The position numbers were made by a program, and so were the translations under genes. 64,000 nucleotides of DNA from Rariglobus sp041662485. Its GTDB lineage: Bacteria; Verrucomicrobiota; Verrucomicrobiia; Opitutales; Opitutaceae. The notes under the pieces were generated by a model. It saw only the letters and a program-made list of their open reading frames with translations. It had not been told where the DNA came from and did no database searches. How positions within the stretch are numbered: position 1 is the first letter of the stretch; each line of letters opens with the position of its first letter. Shown one piece after another: positions 24,550-33,972 of the stretch. Location of the stretch: assembly GCA_041662485.1 (NCBI GenBank), contig JBAZSJ010000008.1:62001-126000 (forward strand), written 5' to 3'.

Positions 24550-27464
24550 TCTCCCGAATTCTTTTGGCCATTTTTGTTGCGTCGCTAATTCCCGCGTCCG
24601 GGATTCGGGCCGCAGTTGGAGACGCGCCGGGCTTTGTGCGTCCGCCCGTCACGCCCGCGATCACGCTGCAAGCGGCGTTTGTGGAGAAGGCTCGTTATGC
24701 GATCTTCGAACCCGGCGAGGACATTGATCTCTGGTTGCAGGTCGAGGGCTGGAGGCAAGCGGCGGACGAGCTTTTATGGGAAGTGCGCGACTACCGGAAC
24801 CAAAGCGTGGACGCGGGCACACTGGCGGTGGCGCAGGGAGAACAACGCTGGGAAAGCGTGCTGCGACTCAAGCCGCGGGGTGCGGGGTATTTCGAGGTGC
24901 ATGTGCGGCTGAAGAATGCGGAGATCACTCTGCCGCGCGCGGGCAGTCGCCCCGCCGGTTTTGTGAGTTATGGCGTGTTGCCGGATATCCGGAGGCTGCC
25001 GCTTCGGTGGGTGGACGATTCGCGTTTCGGGGCGCAAGGAACGAATTTTTTAGAGACCGGAAAATTCATGCAGGGTAATCCCTTCCTTCCGCTTTATCCG
25101 GCCTTGGGTCTGGTGTGGGTGCATAACAATTACCGCATGGGAGAGCTGGAGGGGAAGGGCCCCGGAACCTTCAAGCCGCTCACCGATCCCGAGGCGTGGA
25201 AAAAGAAAACGGACCACTGGGCGGAAGCCGGGCTTTGCCCCGTCATCGATCTGCACGGGCTGCCCGACTGGCTCATCGCATGGCCTGACGGCAAAAAGGG
25301 TCGCTACACGCTCACGGGCGCAGGACAGGCTTATCCGCCCAACGACTGGGATGCTTTTGGAAACTACATCCGCAATGTGGCGCTCGAACAAGCGGTGCGG
25401 AAAAAGGCGCTGTTTCCGAACCTGAAGCACAACTACTACAAGATTCACTGGGAGCCGGACTGGTATTGGAAAGGCAGCGACGAGGAGTTTATCCGCATGT
25501 ATGAAGTGGCCCACAAGGCCATCCATTCGGCCGATCCCGACGGAGTTTTGCTCGGGCCGACTTACGGCGTGATCAAGACCGGCAACGACCACCTGCGAAG
25601 GCTTTTTTCCAAGGGATTGGGCGCATGGCTCGACGGCATTTCCACGCACACGTATTACATTCCGTTCGGGTTCCCGGAATCACGCGGACTCCCCGAGCAG
25701 GTGCGCGATTTGGTTGAGCTGACGCGGCAATACCTCAAGCCCGGCGCCAAGATCATCAACACCGAATGGGGAACGAATTACCACGGTCGGTCGGTGCATA
25801 CGGATCGGGGTGTCTTGCGGGACGAGATGGCCGAGTTCATGCGCGGACACCTGATCACGTTGGGCGAGGGCGTCGATAGCACCTGGTATTTCTACACGAC
25901 CGATATCCAATCTGAAGGAGGGCTGATGTATAATCTCACCTCGCCGAACCCGCGTTTTGGATCGATCTGGGTTTCACCCAAGCCGGTGGCGATGGCGGGA
26001 GCCGCAGCCACGCGGCTGCTGGAAGGCACTCGAAGCCTCGGCCCGGTGCGGTTTCTGGACGCCAACGTGGCGGCCTATCTTTTCGACCGCGCCGGCGAAC
26101 GTGTGTTGGTCCTTTGGTCCACGGACGGGAAGACGCGCGAGATATCCGTCCCTGCGGGAGTCGCCGCCCTGACTCGCTACGATTCGATGGGCAACCCGAC
26201 GCAGGTAGCGAGCGTGGAAGGTGCGGTGGAAATCACAGTGGACGACGTTCCCGTTTATTTGTCGGGACTGTCCCCCGTCTTGTATGCAAGCAACACGCTG
26301 GTCGGGCGGCAGTTTTTTCAAGGCGCGCCGGGTGAAGTCGTGACGCTCCCTGCGGAGGTTGCGGGTGGCCGGGTCGTGGCCTGGCAACACGGTGAAGGTC
26401 GGATTCTTGAGACGACCGGTGGCAAATTTAAACTGCCTCGAACGATGGCCCCGGGCTTCTGGTTGATCGCTCGCACGGCTTCCGATTTTGAGAAGTCAAA
26501 CGGTGCCGAGGTGATCGAGGTGCGCGCCCCGTTGAACATCACCGCTGTGTCTGGGGCAGGCATTGGCGGAAAGTTCGCGCTCACGAATCAATTGTCGGTG
26601 GATGTTCGCGGTGTTCTCCGGTTGCGAGCCGGTGACAGGTTGGTCCCTGTTGAAACGCTGATGCTCAAAGGAGGCGAAACCCGCACGGTGGCGGTTCCTG
26701 CGGATGCGCTTGCGGCATGGAATCAGGCGGATGCGGTCGTCGTGGAGTTTTATGATGACGAGGGCGTGGTGTCGCCGGGGCCGGCCTTGCAGAATCACTT
26801 CACGAATGCGGTGAGAACCCAAAAGGCGCCCGCCGTGGACGGCCTGCTGCGTGACTGGCTCCTGGAGGAGTTCACGACGTTTGATACACTGGCTGAAATG
26901 CGTGCGGGGGCGGGCGACTGGAAGGGGCCGAACGACCTGATGTTTCGAGTCGGATTCCGTTATGATGACGACTGCCTCTACATCGGCGTGAAAGTGCGCG
27001 ACCAGTCTCATGTCCAAAAAATGGATGGCGGGAATATCTGGCAGCAGGATTCCTTGCAGATCGGCTTGGCCTCCCGTCCTGAAAATAACGGTTGGGGAGT
27101 AGTGCAGAAATTCACCATCGCGCTTCGTTCCACGGATGGAGCGGTGGTTGTCCATCGCGAGCCGCACAACTCGGGACTGCAAGGTGGGGTGCTCGATCCC
27201 GAACGCTATCGGGCGAAAGTCGTGCGCCTGAATGACGACACGTATTATTTTCTGGCGATACCTTGGCGGGAGATTTCGGCCGGGCCGAAAGGCATCCCGG
27301 CGTCCCGGCAAATCGGCGTGGGGTTGTTTGTAAACGATGTCGATGAGAACGGGGCCGAGCTGACGAAGCGAAAAGTCATGGAGGGATTTGGAGACGGCAT
27401 GGGATTTTTCCTTCCGGAACGTTTCGGGGTCGTGAATTTATCAGGAGGAGGGCGTTCACCGTGA
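24546..27464 (+). CDS. Large secreted GH-A-like glycoside hydrolase with C-terminal CBM9-like domain
   Basis: 972 residues with a signal peptide (MISRILLAIFVASLIPASGIRA). An N-terminal beta-sandwich (about 30-150) precedes a TIM barrel. Two carboxylates stand where clan GH-A enzymes have them: Glu303 in KIHWEPDWYWKG and Glu407 in IINTEWGTNYHG. A beta-sandwich region follows. The last 210 residues (APAVDGLLRDWLLEEF ... NDLMFRVGFRYDDDCLYIGVKVRDQ) resemble CBM9-type sugar-binding domains. The GH family is not identified; GH39-, GH5- or GH79-like relatives are possible. The ATG overlaps the preceding stop, and the stop overlaps the next GTG, so the three genes are translationally linked. Retaining activity is inferred. 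Confidence 0.78.
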   Translation: MISRILLAIFVASLIPASGIRAAVGDAPGFVRPPVTPAITLQAAFVEKARYAIFEPGEDIDLWLQVEGWRQAADELLWEVRDYRNQSVDAGTLAVAQGEQRWESVLRLKPRGAGYFEVHVRLKNAEITLPRAGSRPAGFVSYGVLPDIRRLPLRWVDDSRFGAQGTNFLETGKFMQGNPFLPLYPALGLVWVHNNYRMGELEGKGPGTFKPLTDPEAWKKKTDHWAEAGLCPVIDLHGLPDWLIAWPDGKKGRYTLTGAGQAYPPNDWDAFGNYIRNVALEQAVRKKALFPNLKHNYYKIHWEPDWYWKGSDEEFIRMYEVAHKAIHSADPDGVLLGPTYGVIKTGNDHLRRLFSKGLGAWLDGISTHTYYIPFGFPESRGLPEQVRDLVELTRQYLKPGAKIINTEWGTNYHGRSVHTDRGVLRDEMAEFMRGHLITLGEGVDSTWYFYTTDIQSEGGLMYNLTSPNPRFGSIWVSPKPVAMAGAAATRLLEGTRSLGPVRFLDANVAAYLFDRAGERVLVLWSTDGKTREISVPAGVAALTRYDSMGNPTQVASVEGAVEITVDDVPVYLSGLSPVLYASNTLVGRQFFQGAPGEVVTLPAEVAGGRVVAWQHGEGRILETTGGKFKLPRTMAPGFWLIARTASDFEKSNGAEVIEVRAPLNITAVSGAGIGGKFALTNQLSVDVRGVLRLRAGDRLVPVETLMLKGGETRTVAVPADALAAWNQADAVVVEFYDDEGVVSPGPALQNHFTNAVRTQKAPAVDGLLRDWLLEEFTTFDTLAEMRAGAGDWKGPNDLMFRVGFRYDDDCLYIGVKVRDQSHVQKMDGGNIWQQDSLQIGLASRPENNGWGVVQKFTIALRSTDGAVVVHREPHNSGLQGGVLDPERYRAKVVRLNDDTYYFLAIPWREISAGPKGIPASRQIGVGLFVNDVDENGAELTKRKVMEGFGDGMGFFLPERFGVVNLSGGGRSP

Positions 27465-28501
27465 TATCAGCGCCTTTATTCACGCGGTTGCAGCCGGCGA
27501 TTCGTGGCGGCGGTTTTGCTATGGAGGGATACTGGATCTGGTGCCCGTCGGTGATCCGCGCCGAGGACGGCACTTACGCGATGTTTGCGTCGCGCTGGCC
27601 GAAGACGCTGCCGTTTCATCCCGGCTGGATGATCGCCTCGGAAGTCGTGTTGGCGACCTCGCCGACGCCGGAGGGACCGTATGTTTTCCGCCAGGTGGTG
27701 CTGCCCGCGCGCGGTGCGCAGTATTGGGACGGTCGCGCCACGCACAACCCGCGCATCGTGCGCCATGCCGATGGCTATGCGTTGTTCTACACGGGCATCA
27801 CTCATCCGTTGCCTGAACCGACGGCGGAAGCGCCTCTCGAAATAAACGATCCGCACGTGACCGTTGCCCGTTCCTCCAAGCGCGTGGGCGTGGCTTTTTC
27901 CAAGAGCATTTACGGTCCATGGGAACGACTCGACGATCCGATTCTGCCCACGCGTCCACGGACTTTCTACAGTTATCTGACCTCAAATCCCGCGCCCTGC
28001 GTCATGCCCGACGGGAGCGTTCAATTGATCTTTAAATCACGCAGCCATCAGGGCAACAGCCACGGGGAAATGTTGCTCGGTCTTGCGCGGAGTAAAAGTT
28101 TGCGCGGACCCTATCATGTGGCCGGACAATTGCGGGTGACTGGATCGGGTGGGGCCGGCGAACTTGAAGATCCCTTTGTGTGGTATGAGAGCGACCGGTT
28201 GGAGATGATCGCCAAGGACATGAATGGTGCGCTTTGCGGGGAGGCCGGAGGGGGAGTCCATATGAGTTCGTCCGATGGTTTGAATTGGCGACCCACCAGC
28301 GAGCATGGTCTCGCCTGGTCTCGTCGGGTGGTTTGGAACGATGGAGCGGCCGATTTTCTGGGCTCGGTGGAGCGTCCGTTTGTATTGTTTGACGAGCAGG
28401 GATCCGCCACTCACCTCTTCGCGGCAGCGGGTGATGGCCCCGGTCATTTTCGTGCGATGACCACATCGTGGAACCTATGCATGCCCTTGGCGGGTGATTA
28501 A
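27461..28501 (+). CDS. Beta-propeller glycoside hydrolase (GH43/GH117-like)
   Basis: 346 residues without a signal peptide. The sequence follows five-bladed propeller repeats: GYWIWCPSVIRAEDGTYAMFASRW, WDGRATHNPRIVRHADGYALFYTG, RVGVAFSKSIYGPWERLDDPIL, SNPAPCVMPDGSVQLIFKSR, and GELEDPFVWYESDRLEMIAKDM. This spacing fits GH43/GH117-type enzymes, with likely acidic residues in CPSV, NP and EDPF motifs. The start is a GTG preceded by a strong AGGAGG site at 27442-27447, and it overlaps the previous stop (GTGA). A cytoplasmic location implies action on oligosaccharides already imported. The exact family is uncertain. Confidence 0.75.
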   Translation: MISAPLFTRLQPAIRGGGFAMEGYWIWCPSVIRAEDGTYAMFASRWPKTLPFHPGWMIASEVVLATSPTPEGPYVFRQVVLPARGAQYWDGRATHNPRIVRHADGYALFYTGITHPLPEPTAEAPLEINDPHVTVARSSKRVGVAFSKSIYGPWERLDDPILPTRPRTFYSYLTSNPAPCVMPDGSVQLIFKSRSHQGNSHGEMLLGLARSKSLRGPYHVAGQLRVTGSGGAGELEDPFVWYESDRLEMIAKDMNGALCGEAGGGVHMSSSDGLNWRPTSEHGLAWSRRVVWNDGAADFLGSVERPFVLFDEQGSATHLFAAAGDGPGHFRAMTTSWNLCMPLAGD

Positions 28502-28525
28502 TTTTCACTCGTAGCACCTACATTT

Positions 28526-29356
28526 ATGAAATTCAAAATGATGGCCGGCGGAAATGATTCCGGCAGAGGCAACGATTCGATGGAGTGGCCCGCCCGCCAA
28601 GCGGGATTCGCGGCATGGGGCGCGTCGTTTGAGTGGCGCGGGTTCGCCGGTTATGAAGGCGTGATCGATGGACGGGCGTGCAGGATTGTCGTGCCATCGG
28701 TGGCGGCGGAAGGGAATCCGTGGGCGTGGAGGCCGGAGTTTTTTGATGCGTTTGCCGAGGTGGATGCGCAGGTGGTGGCGCGGGGGTTTTACTTGGTGTA
28801 TCTCGATGTGAGCGATCACTACGGGTGTCCGAAGGCCATCGCACACGGCGATGTGTTGTGGAGGGAAATGACGACGCAGTTTGGGCTCGCGAAGACGTGC
28901 GCGTTTATCGCGCTGAGTCGGGGCGGGTTGTTTGCATATAATTACGCGGCGACGTTTCCGGAGCGGGTGGCGTGCATCTATGCGGACAATCCGGTGTGCG
29001 ATTTCAAGAGCTGGCCGGCGGGGTGGGGCGAGGGACCGGGCAGCGCGGCGGACTGGACGAAGTGCCTCGCGGTTTACGAATTCACCGTGGAACAGGCGCG
29101 GTCGTATGGAGACAATCCCGTGGATCGTGCGGAGGTGATTGCGAAGGCAGGCATCCCGATTTTTCAAGTGCTCGGCGACGCGGACGAAGTCGTGCCGGTG
29201 TCGGAGAATGGTTATCTGCTGCGCGAGCGCTTCAAGGCGGGAGGCGGGACGTATCGCGAGATCATCAAGCCGGGCGCGCGGCACCATCCGCATGGGTTGG
29301 ATGATCCGACGCCGGTGGTGGAGTTTATCTTCGGCTGCGGTTCTGAGTCGGTTTAA
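28526..29356 (+). CDS. Alpha/beta hydrolase (cytoplasmic, operon member)
   Basis: 276 residues with no signal peptide. Hydrolase landmarks are ACRIVVPSVAAEGNPWAWRPEF, FYLVYLDVSDHYGCPKA, the nucleophile elbow FIALSRGGLFAYN (S-R-G-G), GIPIFQVLGDADEVVPVSENGYLL for the acid, and KPGARHHPHGLDDP for the His. Relatives are annotated as esterases or dienelactone hydrolase-like proteins in sugar loci; the natural substrate is unknown. A truncated second copy of its 3' end survives at 19228-19314 next to the regulator, so this gene family was duplicated here. The following gene starts 86 bases downstream. Confidence 0.78.
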   Translation: MKFKMMAGGNDSGRGNDSMEWPARQAGFAAWGASFEWRGFAGYEGVIDGRACRIVVPSVAAEGNPWAWRPEFFDAFAEVDAQVVARGFYLVYLDVSDHYGCPKAIAHGDVLWREMTTQFGLAKTCAFIALSRGGLFAYNYAATFPERVACIYADNPVCDFKSWPAGWGEGPGSAADWTKCLAVYEFTVEQARSYGDNPVDRAEVIAKAGIPIFQVLGDADEVVPVSENGYLLRERFKAGGGTYREIIKPGARHHPHGLDDPTPVVEFIFGCGSESV

Positions 29357-29441
29357 CCATCTATCTTTTCCCGCATATGCAGCTCTCAGGGGAATCCTCA
29401 TTCGCCAGCGGGTGTTACTCTTGTTGGTCCAACTTTATTCT

Positions 29442-30620
29442 ATGCCCAGTAGATTTCTCCTTCTTTTCAGTTTGTTCATTCCTCTGATGACGCATGCGTT
29501 TGCATCCGAGGCCGACTTTGCGGAATTTGATCGTCGTGCGGGCGCGGGCGAGAAGCTCAGTGTCGTTTTTCTCGGCGGCAGTCTCACGTGGGGGGCGCAG
29601 GCGACGGATCCTCAGGTGACGTCTTATCGGGCGCTTATTTCGCGGCGGTTGGAGGAGCGGTATTCGAAAGCCCATTTTCGTTTCGGGGATGCGGCCATCG
29701 GCGGGACGGGGTCGCAACTCGCCGCGTTCCGGCTGGAGCGTGATGTGTTGGAGGGGAAACCGGATCTCGTTTTTTTTGATTTTACCATCAATGACGGCGC
29801 CTACTCCGAGCCGCCGGCCAACCGATTGGCCTCGTATGAATCGCTGGTGCGGCGACTGGTTGAGCGCGGCATTCCGGTGGTCCAGATGATCCTTCCCGCC
29901 AAGAAAGATGTGCAACCCAACCCGCCGGCGAGACCGTTGGACGCGTTCCACAAGGCCATCGGCGCTGCCTACGGTCTGTCGATTGCCGACGCGGTTGCTT
30001 TGGCGAAACAGCGTGTGGCTGAAGGAAAAACGACTCCGGACATGTTGTGGGATTTGCCGGAGGACGGCACGCATCCGGGCGACGCTGGTTATGCGCTCTA
30101 TGCGGAGGCAGCTTGGGATGCCTTTGATCGGGCGGTGAAGGCGAAGCTCCAATGTCGGGTGCCGGCGACGATGCTCCATGCCGACACCTACCTGACCGTG
30201 AATCGCTTTCGATTGTCAGCACTGGCCGTGCTGCCGGACGGGTGGACGACGGGGCAACCGCATCGTAACGCGATCACGCATGATTTTGTGTGTTCACGCT
30301 GGATGGATGCGCTGGCGATTGCGCAACCCGGCGCGGGTTCGTTGCGGCTGAAGATTCGTGCGGTCGATGTGATGCTCTTCGGTGAGCAGACCCCAAAATC
30401 CGGTCGCTATCAGGTGCGGATAGACGGGGGTGAACGCCGGACCTATGAGGCCAGGTGTGCCGATGGGAATATGCGTCTGGTGCAAATAATCGCCCAAGGG
30501 CTCGATGCCGAGCGGGAGCACGATGTCGAGATAACCCCGTTGCTGGAGCCGGGGCAGGAGTTGCGCATCGAAAGTGTCTGCGTGGCAGGTGCACCGGCTC
30601 AGGCAGTCCCGACCCCTTAA
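29442..30620 (+). CDS. Secreted SGNH/GDSL-family esterase
   Basis: 392 residues with a signal peptide (MPSRFLLLFSLFIPLMTHAFA). SGNH blocks are present: VVFLGGSLTWGAQATD (block I Ser), AAIGGTGSQLAAFRLERD (block II Gly), FFDFTINDGAYSEPP (block III Asn), and PEDGTHPGDAGYALYAEAAW (block V Asp-x-x-His). A C-terminal beta-sandwich of about 140 residues follows (LRIESVCVAGA near the end). Such enzymes deacetylate or demethylate plant and algal polysaccharides. It supports a locus aimed at an acylated glycan. The stop is 11 bases before the fucosidase start. Confidence 0.83.
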   Translation: MPSRFLLLFSLFIPLMTHAFASEADFAEFDRRAGAGEKLSVVFLGGSLTWGAQATDPQVTSYRALISRRLEERYSKAHFRFGDAAIGGTGSQLAAFRLERDVLEGKPDLVFFDFTINDGAYSEPPANRLASYESLVRRLVERGIPVVQMILPAKKDVQPNPPARPLDAFHKAIGAAYGLSIADAVALAKQRVAEGKTTPDMLWDLPEDGTHPGDAGYALYAEAAWDAFDRAVKAKLQCRVPATMLHADTYLTVNRFRLSALAVLPDGWTTGQPHRNAITHDFVCSRWMDALAIAQPGAGSLRLKIRAVDVMLFGEQTPKSGRYQVRIDGGERRTYEARCADGNMRLVQIIAQGLDAEREHDVEITPLLEPGQELRIESVCVAGAPAQAVPTP

Positions 30621-30631
30621 TCATTTTTCTC

Positions 30632-31864
30632 ATGAATCCCGATCACGTTTGGTTCAACGAGTCCCGTTACGGGCTCTTTATTCACTGGGGCGTTTACGCC
30701 GTCGCCGCCCGCGGCGAGTGGTTCCGCAACCGCGAACGCATCCCGCAGGACGAATATGTGCGGCTCTACGCGCAAAATTTCCGAGCGGAAAACTATGATC
30801 CCGCCGCGTGGGCCGCGCTCGCGAAGGAAGCGGGCATGGGCTATGTGGTGCTCACCACGCGGCACCACGATGGTTTTGCGCTGTGGCCGACGAAGCAGGG
30901 CGAGTTTCATGCGGGTAACATCGGGCCGAAGCGCGATCTCGTCGGACCGTTTGTCGAGGCGGTGAGGGCGGCGGGGTTGAAGGTGGGGCTTTATTATTCG
31001 CCGGCGGATTGGAGTCATGCGGATTATCCGGGTCCGTTTTTTCGCGACTGGCCGAATGAAAAGGACTGGGCTACGCCCGAGGCGCGGGAGCGGTTCATCG
31101 CCTACTACAAGGCGCAGCTCGTCGAGTTGATGAGCAACTACGGGAAGATCGATTACCTATGGTTTGACGGGTGCATTCCCGACGATTTGCAGCGGCGGGA
31201 CGTCAACGAGGAGTTGCTGCGGTTGCAGCCACATTTGTTGATCAATGAGCGCAATGGCCCGCCGTCGCACGTGCACATCAGCGAGCAGGCGATCTGCGCG
31301 CCGAAGGACAGAAACGCGCTTTGGGAGGCATGTATGACGCTCAACGACAACTGGGGCTGGCACGCGGGCGACAACCAATGGAAGAACGCCGGCGAGATCG
31401 TTCGCATGCTCTGCGAAACGGCCAAGGATGGAGGCAACCTGCTGCTCAATGTCGGACCCAAGTCCGACGGCACTATCCCAGAGCAATCGGCCGCCATGCT
31501 CCGTAAGTCCGGCGCTTGGTTGCGTCGCAACGGCGAGGCGATCCGCAACTCGGACCGCAATCCATTTCCGTGGAATAACTGGGGACGCGTGTTGGTGAAG
31601 GGCAACCGCATTTACCTGATCATCCGTTGCTCGCCCGGCTCCGAGTTGTGCTGGGCCGAGTGCAAGAACCGTGTGCTCTCAGCCCGTTGGCTCGATGGTG
31701 GCGCGCTGATCGCGTTTGAACAGCAGGGTGACCGGCTCTACCTGCGCGACCTCCCCGAGACTTTGCCTGATCCGCTGGGCACGATCATCGAGATGGAAGT
31801 CGAAGGCGTGCCCGAGCCCCTCACTCCTCAGACCACTTTCTGGATTCCTGGCGAGCCGGCATGA
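30632..31864 (+). CDS. GH29 alpha-L-fucosidase
   Basis: 410 residues. Family GH29 motifs are clear: YGLFIHWGVYAVAARGEW at the N-terminus, VLTTRHHDGFALWPT (substrate His pair), and KIDYLWFDG with the nucleophile Asp179, plus GNLLLNVGPKSDGTIP, which is nearly invariant. No signal peptide is seen from ATG 30632, so it likely cleaves fucose from imported oligosaccharides in the cytoplasm. The protein is about 40-80 residues shorter than many members, with a reduced C-terminal beta-sandwich. With the MFS gene that follows, it marks the locus as handling fucosylated glycans. Activity on other sugars cannot be excluded. Confidence 0.9.
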   Translation: MNPDHVWFNESRYGLFIHWGVYAVAARGEWFRNRERIPQDEYVRLYAQNFRAENYDPAAWAALAKEAGMGYVVLTTRHHDGFALWPTKQGEFHAGNIGPKRDLVGPFVEAVRAAGLKVGLYYSPADWSHADYPGPFFRDWPNEKDWATPEARERFIAYYKAQLVELMSNYGKIDYLWFDGCIPDDLQRRDVNEELLRLQPHLLINERNGPPSHVHISEQAICAPKDRNALWEACMTLNDNWGWHAGDNQWKNAGEIVRMLCETAKDGGNLLLNVGPKSDGTIPEQSAAMLRKSGAWLRRNGEAIRNSDRNPFPWNNWGRVLVKGNRIYLIIRCSPGSELCWAECKNRVLSARWLDGGALIAFEQQGDRLYLRDLPETLPDPLGTIIEMEVEGVPEPLTPQTTFWIPGEPA

Positions 31865-31971
31865 TACCCATTCGCGGGAGTCCATGTGCTTATGACTACT
31901 CGGCCATTTCTGGCTAACAAACGTCCAATGGGCGCAGTTCGTCCATCCACTCTCCAGCTTCACTCCATTTC

Positions 31972-33372
31972 ATGACCCCGATCCTTCCAGCCAACACCCT
32001 GCCTGCGCACGGTCAGTCTACGGCCACGACCTATCATTGCGGCACATTGGTGTATTCTTCCCGTGACCTCGGAGTTCTCTTTCTGTTTCTATTCGGGGGA
32101 GACTTCGCCTTTGTTTTCTTTGAGAGCATCTTCGGGAGATATCTGCCGCTGGTTCTGGGTGAACTGAATGCCTCGAACATGTTGATCGGCCTGATGAGCG
32201 GTAGTTTTGCGGGAATCGTAAACATACTATTCCTGCCCAATATCAGCCGTTGGAGCGATGGGTTTCGCAGCCGTTTGGGACGACGAATTCCGTTTCTGCT
32301 GGTTGCATCGCCGCTCACGGTCTTGGCGTGTCTTCTCAGTGGCTTCGCTCCGGAGATCGCGAGTTTTTTGCACCGGAATGTGACTGCAACATGGACGCCT
32401 TCCGTGTCGGAGCGGACGTTGACCCTTTGCGTTCTCTGTGTGTCGGCGGCGCTCTATCACTTCTTCAACATGATCCTCGTCAATTCCTACAATTGGCTCT
32501 TCAAGGACGTGGTGCCTGATATCTTCATGGCGCGCTTCCTCACGTGGTTTCGCATCGTGGGGGCATTTGGTATGCTGGTATTCCTATGGTTTGTCTTCCC
32601 GCACATCATTGAGTATCGGAAGACCGTATTTACGTGTGTCGGGGTATTCTACTTGGTGGTCTTTACTATCATGTGCTGGTGCGTGAAGGAGGGCGAATAT
32701 CCTCCTGTTCCCAAGAAGGAAAAGACAACGATGCTTCGATCCTTCGTCGGGTATTTCCGGGAGTGCGTTTCGGTCCCGATTTACCGTAATTACTTTATCG
32801 TCTTCGTGTGTGTCATTCTGGGCATGAGCTGCGCCGGCGCGTTTATCACGCTCTTCATGCGCGAAACTCTGCTGCTCAACATGAAAGATATCGGGGCGAA
32901 CATGACATGGGCTACCCTCGCCGTCACGGTGATGTATTATCCGGTCGGCTGGTTGTGCGACAAGACTAGCCCGTTTTTGGTCACATTGGTCAGCTTGCCT
33001 TTGTATGCGATTGTTTCGATTGCGGCGATGCTACTCGTCGAAAACAAGGCGGGTATGGTTGCTTATTGGATTGTCATCGCGATTCCTACAGTTGGATGGG
33101 GTCTAGGTTCCGCCGCCACGACGATGAAGCTGTTTCCCTCTGCGAAATTCGGTCAGTTCTCATCCGGGCTCAATGTTTTCGGATGCGGAGCGCTGACTCT
33201 GGGAAATGTTTTGATTGGACAAATAATGGATATGTTGAACAGCAACTACCGCTTCGCGTTTTTGTGGAGCGCGATTTTTTTCGCAGTGGCGATACTGCCT
33301 ATGGTTTTGGTTTTGCGTGAATGGAAGCGTCTAGGGGGAGCCGATCATTACAACCCGCCCCTCCCTACGTGA
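31972..33372 (+). CDS. MFS sugar transporter of the carbohydrate operon
   Basis: 466 residues with about 12 hydrophobic segments. The sequence SRDLGVLFLFLFGGDFAFVFFESIFGRYLPLVLGEL opens it, followed by the cytoplasmic signature RWSDGFRSRLGRRIPFLL, which resembles the motif after TM2 of MFS and GPH sugar carriers. VLREWKRLGG ends it. It lies 107 bases after the fucosidase on the same strand. It is the only transporter in the operon and therefore probably imports the oligosaccharides made by the secreted enzymes. A small open frame starts three bases past its stop. Confidence 0.85.
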   Translation: MTPILPANTLPAHGQSTATTYHCGTLVYSSRDLGVLFLFLFGGDFAFVFFESIFGRYLPLVLGELNASNMLIGLMSGSFAGIVNILFLPNISRWSDGFRSRLGRRIPFLLVASPLTVLACLLSGFAPEIASFLHRNVTATWTPSVSERTLTLCVLCVSAALYHFFNMILVNSYNWLFKDVVPDIFMARFLTWFRIVGAFGMLVFLWFVFPHIIEYRKTVFTCVGVFYLVVFTIMCWCVKEGEYPPVPKKEKTTMLRSFVGYFRECVSVPIYRNYFIVFVCVILGMSCAGAFITLFMRETLLLNMKDIGANMTWATLAVTVMYYPVGWLCDKTSPFLVTLVSLPLYAIVSIAAMLLVENKAGMVAYWIVIAIPTVGWGLGSAATTMKLFPSAKFGQFSSGLNVFGCGALTLGNVLIGQIMDMLNSNYRFAFLWSAIFFAVAILPMVLVLREWKRLGGADHYNPPLPT

Positions 33373-33375
33373 AGA

Positions 33376-33549
33376 ATGCTTGGGAAACCACCGGGCAAAG
33401 GGAAGGTGTGGTATCCCACCTTGATCGGCGAATCAGACTTGGTCGGCGGCGAAACCGTGACTCTACTCTTCGCGGAATTCCCGGACGGCGCGTCGTCTAT
33501 TCGCAGGTTCAAAACGCGCGAAATGGTTTTTCCCAAAAACCCTCAATAA
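33376..33549 (+). CDS. Small ORF after the MFS gene, possible hydrolase C-terminal remnant
   Basis: A 57-codon frame begins three bases after the MFS stop: VWYPTLIGESDLVGGETVTL, then LFAEFPDGASSIRRFKTREMVFP. The composition looks like real protein, with alternating strands and an IRRFKTR turn. It resembles the final strands of secreted glycan enzymes in this phylum more than a free-standing protein, so it may be the end of a deleted gene. Translational coupling to the MFS gene is possible. No domain assignment is made. Confidence 0.4.
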   Translation: MLGKPPGKGKVWYPTLIGESDLVGGETVTLLFAEFPDGASSIRRFKTREMVFPKNPQ

Positions 33550-33691
33550 AACAACTTCAAGCCAATGACCAGGGCGTGTCTGCGAAATGCCGGCCCGCCC
33601 GCCCGCGTTTCACCAGTGAAGCGATAAAAGGCGCCGGACCCGTCTGGACCGGGCCGGGTAAGATTGCTCCCTCGGCGCCACCAAAGCCGAT
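33550..33691. other. GC-rich non-coding stretch before REP copy B2
   Basis: No gene is visible. Together with 33745-33972 it forms a gene-free stretch of about 420 bases. A 12-base direct repeat (CGCGGTTTTGGG) occurs near 33780 and 33851, which could mark an old insertion. Confidence 0.35.
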
Positions 33692-33744
33692 GCGGCGAGC
33701 ACCAGCGAGCCGACGAACCTCCACTCGCTGGCGCTCGCGGCCAC
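33692..33744. repeat. REP-pair family B, copy 2
   Basis: A 53-bp copy related to 7104-7159 (CACTCGCTGGCGCTCGCGG right half), with degenerate ends (GCGG...CCAC instead of GTAG...CTAC). Its left half (GAGCACCAGCGAGCCGACG) is most like 56872-56927. Confidence 0.8.
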
Positions 33745-33972
33745 AATTTCAGGATGCGGCCGGCCTATAGGCTTCGCCACGCGGTTTTGGGATCACGCAG
33801 GCGGAGCGGTATCTTGCGGCCCAAGCGACCGCGTGGGCGGAGCCTTTTACGCGGTTTTGGGGAGAGTCCCTGAACTCACGTTCAGGGCCACGGGGTGGGC
33901 GTCGGCTGCAACAATCCAAGGTGGCCATGGTTTTCGTTTAACCGCTATAAGATCGGGCCGAGATCATACTCC

